DNA from: Doris montereyensis
Lineage: Eukaryota; Mollusca; Gastropoda; Nudibranchia; Dorididae
Direction: 5' to 3'
Assembly (NCBI GenBank): GCA_037039925.1
Contig: JAXRKP010000683.1
Coordinates: 15,001 to 79,000, forward strand
DNA length: 64,000 nt
How positions within the stretch are numbered: position 1 is the first letter of the stretch; every line of letters begins with the position of its first letter. The position numbers and the translations under genes are program-made. A model generated the notes under the pieces. That model was not told the origin of the DNA. It did no database searches and was given only the letters and a program-made list of their open reading frames with translations. Below, one piece after another: positions 1 through 16,559 of this stretch.

Positions 1-537
1 CTATCACCGCCACCACCACCACCACTATCATCATCACCACCACTACCACGACCACAACCACCACTACTATTACCATCACTACCACCACCACTAATTACCA
101 CCACTACCACTACCACCACTCCTACCACCACTACCACCACCACCACTATCACCACCACCACTACCACCCCCACCACTATCACCACTACCACCACCACCAC
201 TATCATCATCACTACCACTACCACTACCACCACTCCTACCACCACTACCACCACCACCACTACCACTACCACCCCACTACTATCACCACCACCACTACCA
301 CTACCACCACTATCACCACTATCACCACTATCATCACCACCACTAACGACCACTACCACCCCCACTACTATCACCACCACTACCACTACCACCCCCACAA
401 CTATCACCACCACCACCACCACTAACCACCACTACCACTATCACAACTATCACCACCACCACTATCACCACCACCACTACCATTTTCACCACTACCACCA
501 CCACTACCACCACCAATATCACCACCACTACCACCAG
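1..537. repeat. (CAC/TAC/ATC)n trinucleotide-rich tract
   Basis: Almost pure interspersed CAC, TAC, ATC and ACC triplets on the plus strand, continuing off the left edge. The Gly/Val/Ser-rich open frames on the minus strand are repeat translations, not genes. The unique sequence that begins near 538 shows no gene. Confidence 0.93.
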
Positions 538-862
538 GCCCAGACCTGCTTGGCTTGCTTTCCGCTGCGTTCCGTCCCAAGTCACGTGACAGATTGGACC
601 ACTTCATTCCTAAACCGTTATTCATCCCACTTCCTGTGCCCCCTTTTCATGTCACCGTTCTTACCACCAACAGTCTGTTTCCCGCTCCATCAATCCTGTT
701 TACTCCCCTAAGGTCCTTCTTTTCCTCCTTTTCCTCCTTTTCCTTTTCCTCCTTTTCCTCCACCCTTTAAACGACCCCGTCGATAACAACACCAAATCAG
801 CGCTGCTTGTCCACGCATGACAAAAGGGTCGTGACCTTTGCCTTTCTTTTTGCGCGCAAGAT

Positions 863-866
<4 letters not shown>
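538..866. other. unique spacer with short pyrimidine-rich run
   Basis: Short unique stretch between two microsatellites. It contains a TCCTTTTCC-like polypyrimidine run at about 712-768. I see no exon, RNA gene or promoter that I can support. Confidence 0.5.
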
Positions 867-946
<80 letters not shown>

Positions 947-1031
947 TATAGGCAGACAGACAGATAGACATACAGGCAGACAGATAAACAGAGAGATAGA
1001 CAGACAGACAGGCAGACAGACAGACAGACAG
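867..1031. repeat. (GA)n followed by (CAGA)n microsatellite
   Basis: About 60 bp of pure GA dinucleotide passes into an interrupted CAGA/GACA tetranucleotide run. The order GA then GACA recurs at 2021-2090 (reversed order), 41161-41332 and 45237-45390, so this is a common compound microsatellite in this genome. Confidence 0.95.
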
Positions 1032-1850
1032 ATTAAAACAAAAAAACAACATACAAAAAACCCACAAACTAAAATAGGGAGAAGGTTTGAGGGGCTTGGG
1101 TGTTGGGTGATGCCAATTACCTGAGTCAGCAAAACATACGCAAAAACCCCGCGCAGACATCAAAGACGATAATGGGTACTTCCGATTAATTGCTAGTAAC
1201 TCGATCCCCCTAGCGACCTAGCAAGGGCAGACGACGAAGACAGCGCCGTCCACAACGTGCGGAGCAGGGCCAGCAACTCGTCTCACCTTGTGCCAAGTCT
1301 CAACCATGCCAACTCAAAGCCAGGAGACCCAAGAAGCGGATGTTATGTTCCATTAATTTCATTCAGATAACCATCTCCCTTGACAGTCCGTGGAAGAGTG
1401 TCACTTAGCAACTAGTATATCGTGTGTATCTTTGTATACGTTTATAATATGTCTGTGTTTGTGAATGTCTGTATAGGTGTACATGTGTGTGTGTATGTTT
1501 CTTTGTGTGTCTGCTTTACCAAAAATGGCTCTCGTGTCTATTTTCGTGAAGCCTAGGCTTCCCCAATAGGTTTATGGTCTTGTCTATTTTAAGAAAATCT
1601 TCTCAAACCTTCTCAAGTTAGGCATGTCTAGTGGGGGTGATTGTTAAGACTTGTTTGATGGCCAGTTCTCAGGTAACTGTTAACTTGCGTTTTGTGGGTC
1701 TCCACAGGGTCTTAAATACGACTTGTGCATGTTTAGTATGCTTGCCATCCGATTTCCCGACTTATTTCATTTTCATTGCAAAAAAAAAATGACATTAACA
1801 TCAAGGGTAAGTCTTTTATGCTTGCCGGTCAGTTTGTACACTTGGGATTG
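1032..1850. other. unique region with a GC-richer open patch
   Basis: Mostly AT-rich unique sequence. About 1196-1370 is clearly more GC-rich, and one plus frame stays open across it (residues such as ARADDEDSAVHNV). It has no start codon or clear splice sites, and I do not recognise it. It could be a retroelement remnant. The rest, including a GT-rich stretch at about 1430-1510, shows nothing gene-like. Confidence 0.35.
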
Positions 1851-1851
1851 C

Positions 1852-1855
1852 GCGC

Positions 1856-1905
<50 letters not shown>

Positions 1906-2017
1906 ATTTGTATGTGTTTGTGTGTGTGACATACAGACAGACAGACAGACAAACACAGATGCAAACAGAGACAGAGAGGAACAGCCAGACAACCATGGAG
2001 AGAGAGAGACGAGAGAC

Positions 2018-2072
<55 letters not shown>

Positions 2073-2090
2073 GAGGGGGAGAGAGAAACA
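1852..2090. repeat. (GT)n, (CAGA)n and (GA)n compound microsatellite
   Basis: About 50 bp of (GT)n at 1852-1902 with degenerate GT to 1927, then (CAGA)n at about 1930-1955, an interrupted stretch, and (GA)n at about 2021-2070 ending in a GGGGGA run. The open frames here are low-complexity only. Confidence 0.95.
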
Positions 2091-2228
2091 TAAATGCACA
2101 GTCATAATGAATAAGCCAGCCATTCACCGTCCACATAGATCTAGATGCGCCTGCCCTGCATGGGAATTCCGTATCAGTCGTTGCAAGCAGACCTAGCTAG
2201 GGTCCAGGTCCACACTAATCCACATGAT

Positions 2229-2460
2229 GGGGGGGGGGGGAAACAAAGGCAAAAGAGAAAAACACACGACAGCTGGCAACCAAATCAATGGAAGAGCTTA
2301 CATAAACACAACCACTCAAGTCGATAGGGACGAGCAGTTGGGAAATAATTCAGGACGTCGTCCTTATCATCACTATCATCATCATCATCATCACCATCAT
2401 CATCACCATCATCAACAACAACATCACCAACTTCTTTATCATCAACATCACAAACCAGTC
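2229..2460. repeat. G12 homopolymer and (CAT)n tract
   Basis: A run of 12 G at about 2229-2240, then after 120 bp of unique sequence a CAT/CAC trinucleotide tract at about 2367-2460 that encodes poly-His in one frame. This is low complexity with no gene support. Confidence 0.85.
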
Positions 2461-2869
2461 CCTTACAGTGGGCCTGCGTTTTTGTCCATGTTGATTCCAT
2501 TGTTGCTGGTAGTGGTGGTGGTGCTAATTTCTATTTTTGTCATTTTTGTATTTTTTTTTAAAAATTGGAAGTCTTTTGTGTTGATGGCTTGAATTTCCCT
2601 GATAGTTCATGTATCCATATCAACCCTTGATCTAGATGGTCAGAGATCATTTTTATCAACCAAAGAGTGAGCTTATAAAAATGTCCAGGAAGAATTCGGC
2701 TAAATGTTTGTTTTATGCACTGTTCGTTCATAGCTGCATTAATTGGATTGCCTTATCTTCTAGTTTGCATGTTTCCCCATTAAAACTCGCTCTAAATGGG
2801 TTGCCGCAAATGGCTCCGTATTCTGTAGTCATGCCAATTTTGTAGTTCAAGGCCATACCATCCAGCTAA

Positions 2870-3000
2870 ACGTTTTTGGCCAGGTCTTTCAGTAGTTCTG
2901 GTTGCCGGACTTGGGATCATGGGTTCCTGGGTTTGAATCCTAGCAAAGCAAATTCCGACTTTGTGTTCCTTGGGTAAGTCAGTTAACACGTGTTGTCTCT
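2870..3000 (+). mobile_element. tRNA-derived SINE-like fragment
   Basis: Around 2925-2945 the sequence reads GGGTTTGAATCC, a good match to the internal Pol III B box (consensus GGTTCGANTCC). A tRNA-like stem region lies before it, and a unit beginning TTTGTGTTCCTTGGGTAAGTC follows, of the kind seen in SINE bodies. I see no cloverleaf or acceptor stem good enough for a functional tRNA. It runs directly into the CT microsatellite at 3003, as SINE tails often do. The family is not identified. Confidence 0.5.
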
Positions 3001-3002
3001 GT

Positions 3003-6803
<3,801 letters not shown>

Positions 6804-6925
6804 CTTTATGTTGACATATGAGTGTTCATTTATGTGTATGCACGAGTTTCTATGTGTCAATGCGTTTGAAGATTGTTAGTGTTTGTCAGAAATGTAGATT
6901 TGTCGTAATCTTTACTTGCAGCTTT

Positions 6926-7563
<638 letters not shown>

Positions 7564-7947
7564 TCTATCAATTGTTCACTTCGTTTTTCATGTCCTAGCT
7601 GTCTTGTTACCTATATGTTTGTATGACTGTTCGAAAATCTATATATAATACTTCAATCTCTCTGTGTCTGTATGACTTCTTTTATTGTATTTCCAGTCTA
7701 TTCATTTCTGCTATTCTCTGGTTCTATGAAATAAATTGCCTGTTCGTGTGCCTCCTATGATAATAACTTTGTTTATCGATAGGCCTATGATGAGCGTTCA
7801 TGCTGTCTAAGCACATTGCTTTCCGTCCTAAGCCACCTCATCCAACGACTTCTATCTTCACATAGAGCCTTAAAGCACGTTTATGGGGTCATGATAAGAG
7901 ACTGTCTTTCTCTCCGGCTAAACGCTAATCATACGCCCTCCTTCAAA

Positions 7948-8160
7948 TTATTAATTTAATACGATCTTCTACAAATGTTGGCTTCGACTTAGCATTAATT
8001 TAATACGATCTTCTACAAATGTTGGCTTCGACTTAGCATTAATTTAATACGATCTTCTACAAATGTTGGCTTCGACTTAGCATTAATTTTAATACGATCT
8101 TCTACAAATGTTGGCTTCGACTTAGCATTAAATTTAATACGATCTTCTACCAATGTTGGC
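7948..8160. repeat. 44-bp tandem repeat, about 5 copies
   Basis: Head-to-tail copies of a 44-45 bp unit containing CGATCTTCTACAAATGTTGG and GGCTTCGACTTAGCATTAAT. Copies are nearly identical, differing by one extra T or A, so amplification is recent. Confidence 0.93.
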
Positions 8161-8430
8161 ACTGTGGTTCCATTATGTAATTATGGTGCGTGTCGGCTGT
8201 ATGCTTGACTATTGAAGGTGCGCTTATAGTTTTGTTGATTCTGATTGTTTACCTTATTATGATATCATTTCCCGTTAAACATGTTGCGATCTCCATATTG
8301 CTGCCACGTTTTGTGCAATGTTGCCTGGACAGCCTTATTTTCTTAAGCTAGTCACTTCCATAGGTTTTTCATGTCCGATCTGACCCGGCTACTTTTTGTG
8401 CGGGCAGGCGGGGGGGGGGGGGTGGTTTTC
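8161..8430. other. unique spacer with G-run
   Basis: No gene seen. A homopolymer of about 13 G lies at about 8410-8422. Confidence 0.6.
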
Positions 8431-8439
8431 ATTCCCCAA

Positions 8440-8565
8440 CGCTTTCCAAGAAGTAGGTTTCGTGTGCCCGTGAAGAATTGATTTGAACCCCCAACCTTTA
8501 GCACAAGCTGCCAACACCTTAGTGTCAACGTTCTCTCAATCGATTTATAAACCATTCAACGCAAT
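8440..8565 (-). mobile_element. tRNA-derived SINE-like fragment, minus strand
   Basis: On the reverse strand, about 8479-8500 reads GGGGGTTCAAATCAATTC, resembling a Pol III B box, preceded by GCTTGTGCTAAAGGTT, which resembles an anticodon-arm region. Taken with the similar pieces at 2870 and 14400 this suggests a tRNA-like SINE family. It is too degenerate to call a tRNA. Confidence 0.4.
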
Positions 8566-9880
8566 ACCAATGTGTCATCTCAATTTTAGATTTTCACTGT
8601 CGATCATATCAGCCAGTAGTCTGTTGATGCTATAACCTCCCTCCTGAGTAAAGATCTGAGATGCAGTTATCTCGAGAGCTGTCCATTCCTTCAAACTTTT
8701 GCATATGTCGGTCGTCTGCACTTCTGCCTCGCTTTATGACCTATATAACAAAAAACAATAACTTAGCTGCCAACTTGAGGTGAAAATCTAAGGACACGAA
8801 TCGTTAGAGAAACAAACATTTCAAAGAGATGAATAAGCTCGTAGTGATGTTATGACGCCTGCTGTCAGGACTCACTTCAACGAAACAAATGGCGTGAAAA
8901 CTCATAATTTAATATTCACACCGTTACGCTTATGACGTTGGAAGAGACGAAAAGAAAGACAACAACAAAATAAAACCTGCAAAGTAGTGACAAGTGCAAC
9001 CAAAGCATCATTTTGAACGCCCACCCACAAGGGTAAATCGAATACTTCAAGGATAATGCCTTGCTTTGTTTGTGTTATAGCAGCAAATGCCAAGAGAAGA
9101 CTATTTTCACTGACAATAGCCACAGATAATAAAGTCGCCCTTCAATATCTGGAGCAGGGTGGAACCCCTTGTGAAAACATCTTTGTGCAAACAGGAGAAG
9201 AAAAAAAACAAACTGAAATGTCTTGCTAAATCTGTTCCGCGGACTGCCCTTTGTTAATGTATCGATTTATTGCAAAAATAGTGCGGATGAAAAGCGCATT
9301 CAGGATCGATAAGATATTTGCGGCAGTTGCATTCGTTAAAATCTTTTCATCACGGCAGCGGTGTTATTTTACGTCACAAACTCATGAAAGCATACAACAA
9401 TGACGACAATTACAGCTTTCTTAATGTCTGCATCCTCCTTTTGTCTTCCACGATATTTTTTCCCCTTTAGACCACGCTTGAGAGAGAATCGATACATCAC
9501 ATTTTCTATATTAATATTATAAATGTCGCTTTTTTGTTTCTTCTTCAAAAATACAGTCAGCATTCTAATGAACATTCCTGTTTATGGGCTTGTTTGGTTT
9601 GCTTTCTAATTAGATCTTTTTTTCTTCATTTAATTAATTATCTTTTGTGGAGCTGGGGGGGGGGGGGGGGGAGGGGGCGTTATTTTGGATTGGACATTAA
9701 TTATTGATATTCCCTAAATACCGCTCGATAGCAATCCAGTTAAGGGACATACACTTGATAATTATGAAAACTTGAAGGATAATACCCGGAATGCTAATCC
9801 CTTGAGGACTGACAGAGCTGGTGTATTGCTCCAAGCCAAGATGCAGTACACTCTGAGTATTGACCCTAGCTTATTTGTTG
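8566..9880. other. unique spacer, no confident gene
   Basis: AT-rich unique sequence with a G-run at about 9656-9674. A minus-strand open frame at 8902-9123 (73 codons) is hydrophobic but has no recognisable domain or splice context. I do not support it as a gene. Confidence 0.5.
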
Positions 9881-9881
9881 G

Positions 9882-12400
9882 TCATCGTTACTTTAGCTTT
9901 CATCCGTGTTCAATGCAAAATGTGTTGTTTGTTAATCATCGTTACTTTAGCTTTCATCCGTGTTCGTGTTCAATGCAAAATGTGTTGTTTGTTAATCATC
10001 GTTACTTTAGCTTTCATCCGTGTTCAATGCAAAATGTGTTGTTTGTTAATCATCGTTACTTTAGCTTTCATCCGTGTTCAATGCAAAATGTGTTGTTTGT
10101 TAATCATCGTTACTTTAGCTTTCATCCGTGTTCAATGCAAAATGTGTTGTTTGTTAATCATCGTTACTTTAGCTTTCATCCGTGTTCAATGCAAAAATGT
10201 GTTGTTTGTTAATCATCGTTACTTTAGCTTTCATCCGTGTTCAATGCAAAATGTGTTGTTTGTTAATCATCGTTACTTTAGCTTTCATCCGTGTTCAATG
10301 CAAAATGTGTTGTTTGTTAATCATCGTTACTTTAGCTTTCATCCGTGTTCAATGCAAAATGTGTTGTTTGTTAATCATCGTTACTTTGCAAAAGTTAATC
10401 ATCGTTACTTTATCATCCGTGTTCAATGCAAAATGTGTTGTTTGTTAATCATCGTTACTTTAGTTACTTTAGCAAAATGTGTTGTTTGTTTTCATCCGTG
10501 TTCAATGCAAAATGTGTTGTTTGTTAATCATCGTTACTTTAGCTTTCATCCGTGTTCAATGCAAAATGTGTTGTTTGTTAATCATCGTTACTTTAGCTTT
10601 CATCCGTGTTCAATGCAAAATGTGTTGTTTGTTAATCATCGTTACTTTAGCTTTCATCCGTGTTCAATGCAAAATGTTGTTTGTTTTGTTAATCATCAAA
10701 ATGTGTTGTTTGTTAATCATCGTTTTAGCTTTCATCCGTGTTCAATGCAAAATGTGTTGTTTGTTAATCATCGTTACTTTAGCTTTCATCCGTGTTCAAT
10801 GCAAAATGTGTTGTTTGTTAATCATCGTTACTTTAGCTTTCATCCGTGTTCAATGCAAAATGTGTTGTTTGTTAATCATCGTTACTTTAGCTTTCATCCG
10901 TGTTCAATGCAAAATGTGTTGTTTGTTAATCATCGTTACTTTAGCTTTCATCCGTGTTCAATGCAAAATGTTGTTTGTTAATCATTTAATCATCGTGTTA
11001 CTTAATCATCGTTACTTTAGCTTTCATCCGTGTTCAATGCAAAATGTGTTGTTTGTTAATCATCGTTACTTTAGCTTTCATCCGTGTTCAATGCAAAATG
11101 TGTTGTTTGTTAATCATCGTTACTTCTAGCTTTCATCCGTGTTCAATGCAAAATGTGTTGTTTGTTAATCATCGTTACTTTAGCTTTCATCCGTGTTCAA
11201 AATGTGTTGTTTGTTAATCATCGCAAAATGCAAAATGTGTTGTTTGTTAATCATCGTTACTTTAGTTGTTCAATGCAAAATGTGTTGTTTGTTAATCATC
11301 GTTACTTTAGCTTTCATCCGTGTTCAATGCAAAATGTGTTGTTTGTTAATCATCGTTACTTTAGCTTTCATCCGTGTTCAATGCAAAATGTGTTGTTTGT
11401 TAATCATCGTTACTTTAGCTTTCATCCGTGTTCAATGCAAAATGTGTTGTTTGTTAATCATCGTTAGCTTTCATCCGTGTTCAATGCAAAATGTGTTGTT
11501 TGTTAATCATCGTTACTTTAGCTTTCATCCGTGTTCAATGCAAAATGTGTTGTTTGTTAATCATCGTTACTTTAGCTTTCATCCGTGTTCAATGCAAAAT
11601 GTGTTGTTTGTTAATCATCGTTACTTCTAGCTTTCATCCGTGTTCAATGCAAAATGTGTTGTTTGTTAATCATCGTTACTTTAGCTTTCATCCGTGTTCA
11701 TCATCCGTGCAAAATGTGTTGTTTGTTAATCATCGTTACTTTAGCTTTCATCCGTGTTCAATGCAAAATGTGTTGTTTGTTAATCATCGTTACTTTAGCT
11801 TTCATCCGTGTTCAATGCAAAATGTGTTGTTTGTTAATCATCGTTACTTTAGCTTTCATCCGTGTTCAATGCAAAATGTGTTGTTTGTTAATCATCGTTA
11901 CTTAATGAGCTTTCATCCGTGTTCAATGCAAAATGTGTTGTTTGTTAATCATCGTTACTTTAGCTTTCATCCGTGTTCAATGCAAAAGTAAATTTTACTT
12001 AATCATCGTTAGGTTCAGGCTTAGAATCCTGATTTGTTCCACACAAATAGTGTGGTTAGTTTGCTTTGCTTTCATCCTGCAAAATGTGTTGTTTGCCATT
12101 GCTTTAATCATCGTTACTTCTAGCTTTCGATTCCGTGTTCAATGCAAAATGTGTAGTTTGTTAATCATCGTTACTTTGCTTTCATCCGTGTTCAATGCAA
12201 AATGTGTTGTTAGTTAATCATCTTTGCTTTCATCCGTGTTCAATGCAAAATGTGTTGTTTGTTAATCATCGTTACTTTAGCTTTCATCCGTGTTCAATGC
12301 AAAATGTGTTGGTAGTTTCCTGTATCAATTGCTTTGTTAATCATCGTTACTTGTGGCTTTCATCCGTGTTCAATGCAAAATGTGTAGTTTGTTTGCTTTC
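9882..12400. repeat. 54-bp minisatellite (about 45 copies)
   Basis: Tandem unit of 54 bp with core GTTAATCATCGTTACTTTAG followed by CTTTCATCCGTGTTCAATGC and AAAATGTGTTGTTT. Most copies are identical. Some are truncated or internally rearranged (about 10385-10500, 10670-10735, 10970-11010, 11190-11275), and the right end after 11990 decays. Because 54 is a multiple of three, long open frames occur with repeated peptides such as NVLFVNHRYFSFHPC. These are artefacts of the period. Confidence 0.97.
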
Positions 12401-13820
12401 ACACGTGTTCAATAGTGGTGTTTGTTTGTTTTCATACTGCATAGTTTGCTTTGCTTTGCTTTACTGCATAGTGTGGTAGTTTGCTTTGCTTTCATACTGC
12501 ATAGTGTGGTAGTTTCATCTTTGCTTTCATACTGCATAGTGTGGTAGTTTGTTAATCTTTGCTTTCATACATATGTGTTGTTTGTAATCATCGTTACTTT
12601 GCTTTCATGTTCTGCATAGTGTGGTAGTTTGCTTTGCTTTCATACTGCATAGTGTGGTAGTTTGCCTTTGCTTTCATACTGCATAGTGTGGTAGTTTGCT
12701 TTGCTTTCATACTGCATAGTGTGGTAGTTTGCTTTTTCATAGTGTTCATACGAAATGTGTTTGTTGCCTTTGCTTTCATACTGCATAGTGTGGTAGTTTA
12801 CGATTGCTTTCATACTGCATAGTGTGGTAGTTTACGATTGCTTTCATACTGCATAGTGTGGTAGTTTATTTGATTGCTTTCATACTGCATAGTGTGGTAG
12901 TTTGCTTTGCTTTCATACTGCATAGTGTGGTAGTTTACGATTGCTTTCATACTGCATAGTGTGGTAGTTTACCTTTGCTTTCATACTGCATAGTGTGGTA
13001 GTTTGCCATTGCTTTCATACTGCATAGTGTGGTAATTTGCTTTGCTTTCATACTGCATAGTGTGGTAGTTTACCATTGCTTTCATACTGCATAGTGTGGT
13101 AGTTTACCATTGCTTTCATACTGCATAGTGTGGTAGTTTACGATTGCTTTCATACTGCGATTGCTTTCATACTGCATAGTGTGGTAGTTTACCATTGCTT
13201 TCATACTGCATAGTGTGGTAATTTGCTTTGCTTTCATACTGCATAGTGTGGCTTTGCCATTGCTTTCATACTGCATAGTGTGGTAGTTTACCATTGCTTT
13301 CATACTGCATAGTGTGGTAATTTCAGTGTGGTAGTTTGCCATTGCTTTCATACTGCATAGTGTGGTAGTTTACCATTGCTTTCATACTGCATAGTGTGGT
13401 AGTTTACCATTGCTTTCATACTGCATAGTGTGGTAGTTTGCCATTGCTTTCATACTGCATAGTGTGGTAGTTTATCATTGCTTTCATACTGCATAGTGTG
13501 GTAATTTGCCATTGCTTTCATACTGCATAGTGTGGTAGTTTACCATTGCTTTCATACTGCATAGTGGTAGTTTACCATTGCTTTCATACTGCATAGTGTG
13601 GTAATTTGCCATTGCTTTCATACTGCATAGTGTGGTAGTTTACCATTGCTTTCATACTGCATAGTGTGGTAGTTTACCATTGCTTTCATACTGCATAGTG
13701 TGGTAGTTTACCATTGCTTTCATACTGCATAGTGTGGTAGTTTGCCATTGCTTTCATACTGCATAGTGTGGTAGTTTATCATTGATACTGCATATTGTGG
13801 TAGTTTGCCTTTGCTTTTTC
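12400..13820. repeat. 34-bp minisatellite (about 40 copies)
   Basis: Tandem unit of about 34 bp with core GCTTTCATACTGCATAGTGT followed by GGTAGTTTACCATT or GGTAGTTTGCTTT. It begins inside the decaying end of the 54-bp array. Blocks GCTTTCAT and TGTG-GTTTG are shared by both units, so the 34-bp unit probably arose by internal deletion from the 54-bp unit. Confidence 0.95.
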
Positions 13821-14630
13821 CATGCCGCCACACAGAACTAAAGATTGAAATATTGGGTTTCTATCGTAATGATAATTGTTTTTCAGATTGATGTTTGAGA
13901 CCCCGTGTGAGTTTGCTTTGATTTCCTATCGAATCAATGTTTACTCTAATAAATTAATGTATGTTAATATAAAAATGATATTTTAACTTTGAGGAACTTG
14001 AATGTGAGTTCTAACTGATTAGCGAGTGGTGAAATGAGAAGTGGACGAACCCTCCAGCACAACGCTTTCACTTTTGTTGGGGGTGAGGGGGGGGTTGTGG
14101 TTTGATTTCGTCCTTGTTCCTTGCAGTGGATCTGATTAATTTTGTTGCGAAGTGTAAAAATATTTGTTTGCTTTTAATTATTATTTTTTGTGCTTTTTTT
14201 TTCACCACACAGCTACCTCTGAATGTAGCACGTACAGTTTTTAACCTGTCAATAAATATATTAAAGCGTGCACAGTATTTTCCTTCCCGTTTTCTGTCGA
14301 TATCTCATAAAACTCGATGACAGATCCAGTTTATCAGTAAATCAAAGAATGGCTTTACACGGAAAAAAAAGACAAAATAACAAACCACATATGAATTAAT
14401 ATTTGCATCTCATTGATGTGATTCGAACACCAGACTTTCAGCTAAACTTAAGTGCGTTATTTCGAAACATGTTATATCATAATGATTAGATATAAGTAAT
14501 TATAAACAAAGTTAACGGATAGCAAACATACTCAATCTAGCTCTTAAAAAAGGTAGCAATATAAATGTAGTCAAATGCTTACTTTCGCATCGGTCTGAAA
14601 GGAAAGTCTCGTCACTATTGATCTATAAAT
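13821..14630. other. unique spacer with SINE-like scrap
   Basis: AT-rich unique DNA without a supported gene. At about 14405-14450 the reverse strand reads GTCTGGTGTTCGAATCACAT, a close B-box match (GTTCGAATC), which suggests a minus-strand tRNA-like SINE remnant. Confidence 0.4.
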
Positions 14631-14857
14631 AGCATTCAAGTCATTCAAGTCATTCAAGTCATTCAAGTCATGCAAGTCATTCAAGTCATTCAAGTCATTC
14701 AAGTCATTCAAGTCATTCCAAGTCATGCAATTCATTCAAGTCATTCAAGTCATGCAAGTCATTCAAGTCATTCAAGTCATTCAAGGCATTCAAGTCATTC
14801 AAGTCATTCAAGCATTCAAGTCATTCAAGTCATTCAAGTCATTCAAGTCATTCCATG
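14631..14857. repeat. 9-bp tandem repeat (TCATTCAAG)n
   Basis: About 25 copies of TCATTCAAG with occasional TCATGCAAG or single-base indels. The VIQVIQ and HSSHSS open frames are repeat translations. Confidence 0.96.
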
Positions 14858-15890
14858 GGTTTGAAACATGGCTCAATCCAGACACTGAACAAAAATGTCA
14901 TGTTGAGGTATTTCCGACGTACCTTACATAAAAAAAGACCCTAAGCTTACTCTGCATGTCTGTTCCAAGTGTAATTCTAGCTCTGCCTGATTTAAAATGC
15001 TAATCCTCCGCCCCCCCCCATGCGCCCTCTATTACAAATGATCTTTGAAATCGCCTTTTCATTGCTATGTCTGTGATTTGAACCAAACTATGGACGACAA
15101 ATCCCTTTGAGGAAGGGGGGGGAGTGCATGGATAAGATCACATGCCTTCCTCTCCCTTCAATCACGTTTATTTTCTTCTTCTATTTCCCTTGAAAGAAAC
15201 CGCATAAGGTCTACACGTTGTGGTTACAAACGAATTCAAGACATGTACCAACAAAAAAGCTAAAAGATATATATCAAATACTTCAAAGACTGTTGAAATT
15301 ACCAGTGTACCGAAACTGGTAATCGCAAGTAATCTTCGAAAATCAAATTCAAAGGCCTCATCAAAATTCCAGCGAGCTCATCACTAATAGATATTTGAGC
15401 ATAGGGACTCAAGTCAAGACATAAAAATGGCACTGTCAGTGTACTCATGCCAATAGCATGGCTTAAAAGGCTTTTCTTCCCAGCACTGTGCCCCCTGGGA
15501 CTTTGGGAAAGACACGTGGAATGGCCGACGGTTGAATATTCATTGCTATTCTGTCACCGTGCTCGTATTGTCGTTGTACTGGCAAACCAATCGACCGCCA
15601 TCTTTTTCTGGCTTTCTTTTTGACATTTTTTATTTGACTCATCATCTATCCATCCTTTCATCAGAATCAATTTACGAAGAGATAGAACTTTTTTAAATTA
15701 TTTTTTTATATTCTCAATTTCAAAGAGTCAAGTGGGCAATGACGGAGATACTGTTTCGTTGAGGATAAATTTTAAACCTTGTGCATCAAATAAATTAATG
15801 GTCGTTTTGTTGATGTTATTGTTATTGTTGTCATTATAACTTTTTTTCTTCTTCTTGTTTTCCTTTTTTTTAAATCATTTTGATTGCTAT
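14858..15890. other. unique spacer, no confident gene
   Basis: Non-repetitive sequence except C- and G-runs at about 15010 and 15116. A minus-strand 60-codon frame at 15463-15645, rich in Arg and Lys, has no recognised domain. No kinase exon was identified here. Confidence 0.45.
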
Positions 15891-15963
15891 CATTAGAATT
15901 ATCATCAGCATCACCATCATCGTCATCATCATCATTATCATCATCATCATCATCATCATCACA

Positions 15964-16034
<71 letters not shown>

Positions 16035-16035
16035 G

Positions 16036-16130
<95 letters not shown>

Positions 16131-16162
16131 CTTTATTATCATCATCATCATCATCATCATCA

Positions 16163-16199
<37 letters not shown>

Positions 16200-16205
16200 T
16201 ATTAC

Positions 16206-16277
<72 letters not shown>

Positions 16278-16550
16278 TTATTCTTCTTCTTCTTCTTCTT
16301 CTTCTTCTTCTTCTTCTTCTTCTTCTTCTTCTTCTTCTTCTTCTTCTTCTTCTTCTTCTTCTTCTTCTTCTTCTTCTTCTTCTTCTTCTTCTTCTTCTTC
16401 TTCTTCTTCTTCTTCTTCTTCTTCTTCTTCTTCTTCTTCTTCTTCTTCTTCTTCTTCTTCTTCTTCTTCTTCTTCTTCTTCTTCTTCTTCTTCTTCTTCT
16501 TCTTCTTCTTCTTCTTCTTCTTCTTCTTCTTCTTCTTCTTCTTCTCTTCA
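15891..16550. repeat. (ATC)n-(ATT)n-(TTC)n trinucleotide block
   Basis: ATC triplets to about 15965, then ATT triplets (broken by single GAT, CTT and ATC groups) to about 16280, then about 88 uninterrupted TTC triplets at about 16281-16545. On the minus strand the last part is (GAA)n. If upstream kinase exons exist this block is intronic. Asn-, Arg-, Ser- and Lys-homopolymer frames here are artefacts. Confidence 0.97.
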
Positions 16551-16559
16551 TCTTCATTC

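Noticed and set aside
2920..2960. tRNA gene
   Set aside because: Only a B-box-like core is present; no acceptor stem, anticodon loop or A box of the needed quality. SINE-like instead. The same applies at 8480, 14420, 35850 and 63980.
8902..9123. 73-codon hydrophobic minus-strand frame
   Set aside because: No recognisable domain, splice context or codon bias; length is within chance for this much DNA.
9772..12479. Long repetitive plus-strand frames (NVLFVNHRYFSFHPC cycles)
   Set aside because: The 54-bp period is divisible by three, so open frames are expected in an array with few stops. No start, domain or codon bias.
9882..13820. CRISPR-like array of direct repeats
   Set aside because: Units are head-to-tail without unique spacers, in eukaryotic DNA with introns, and without cas genes.
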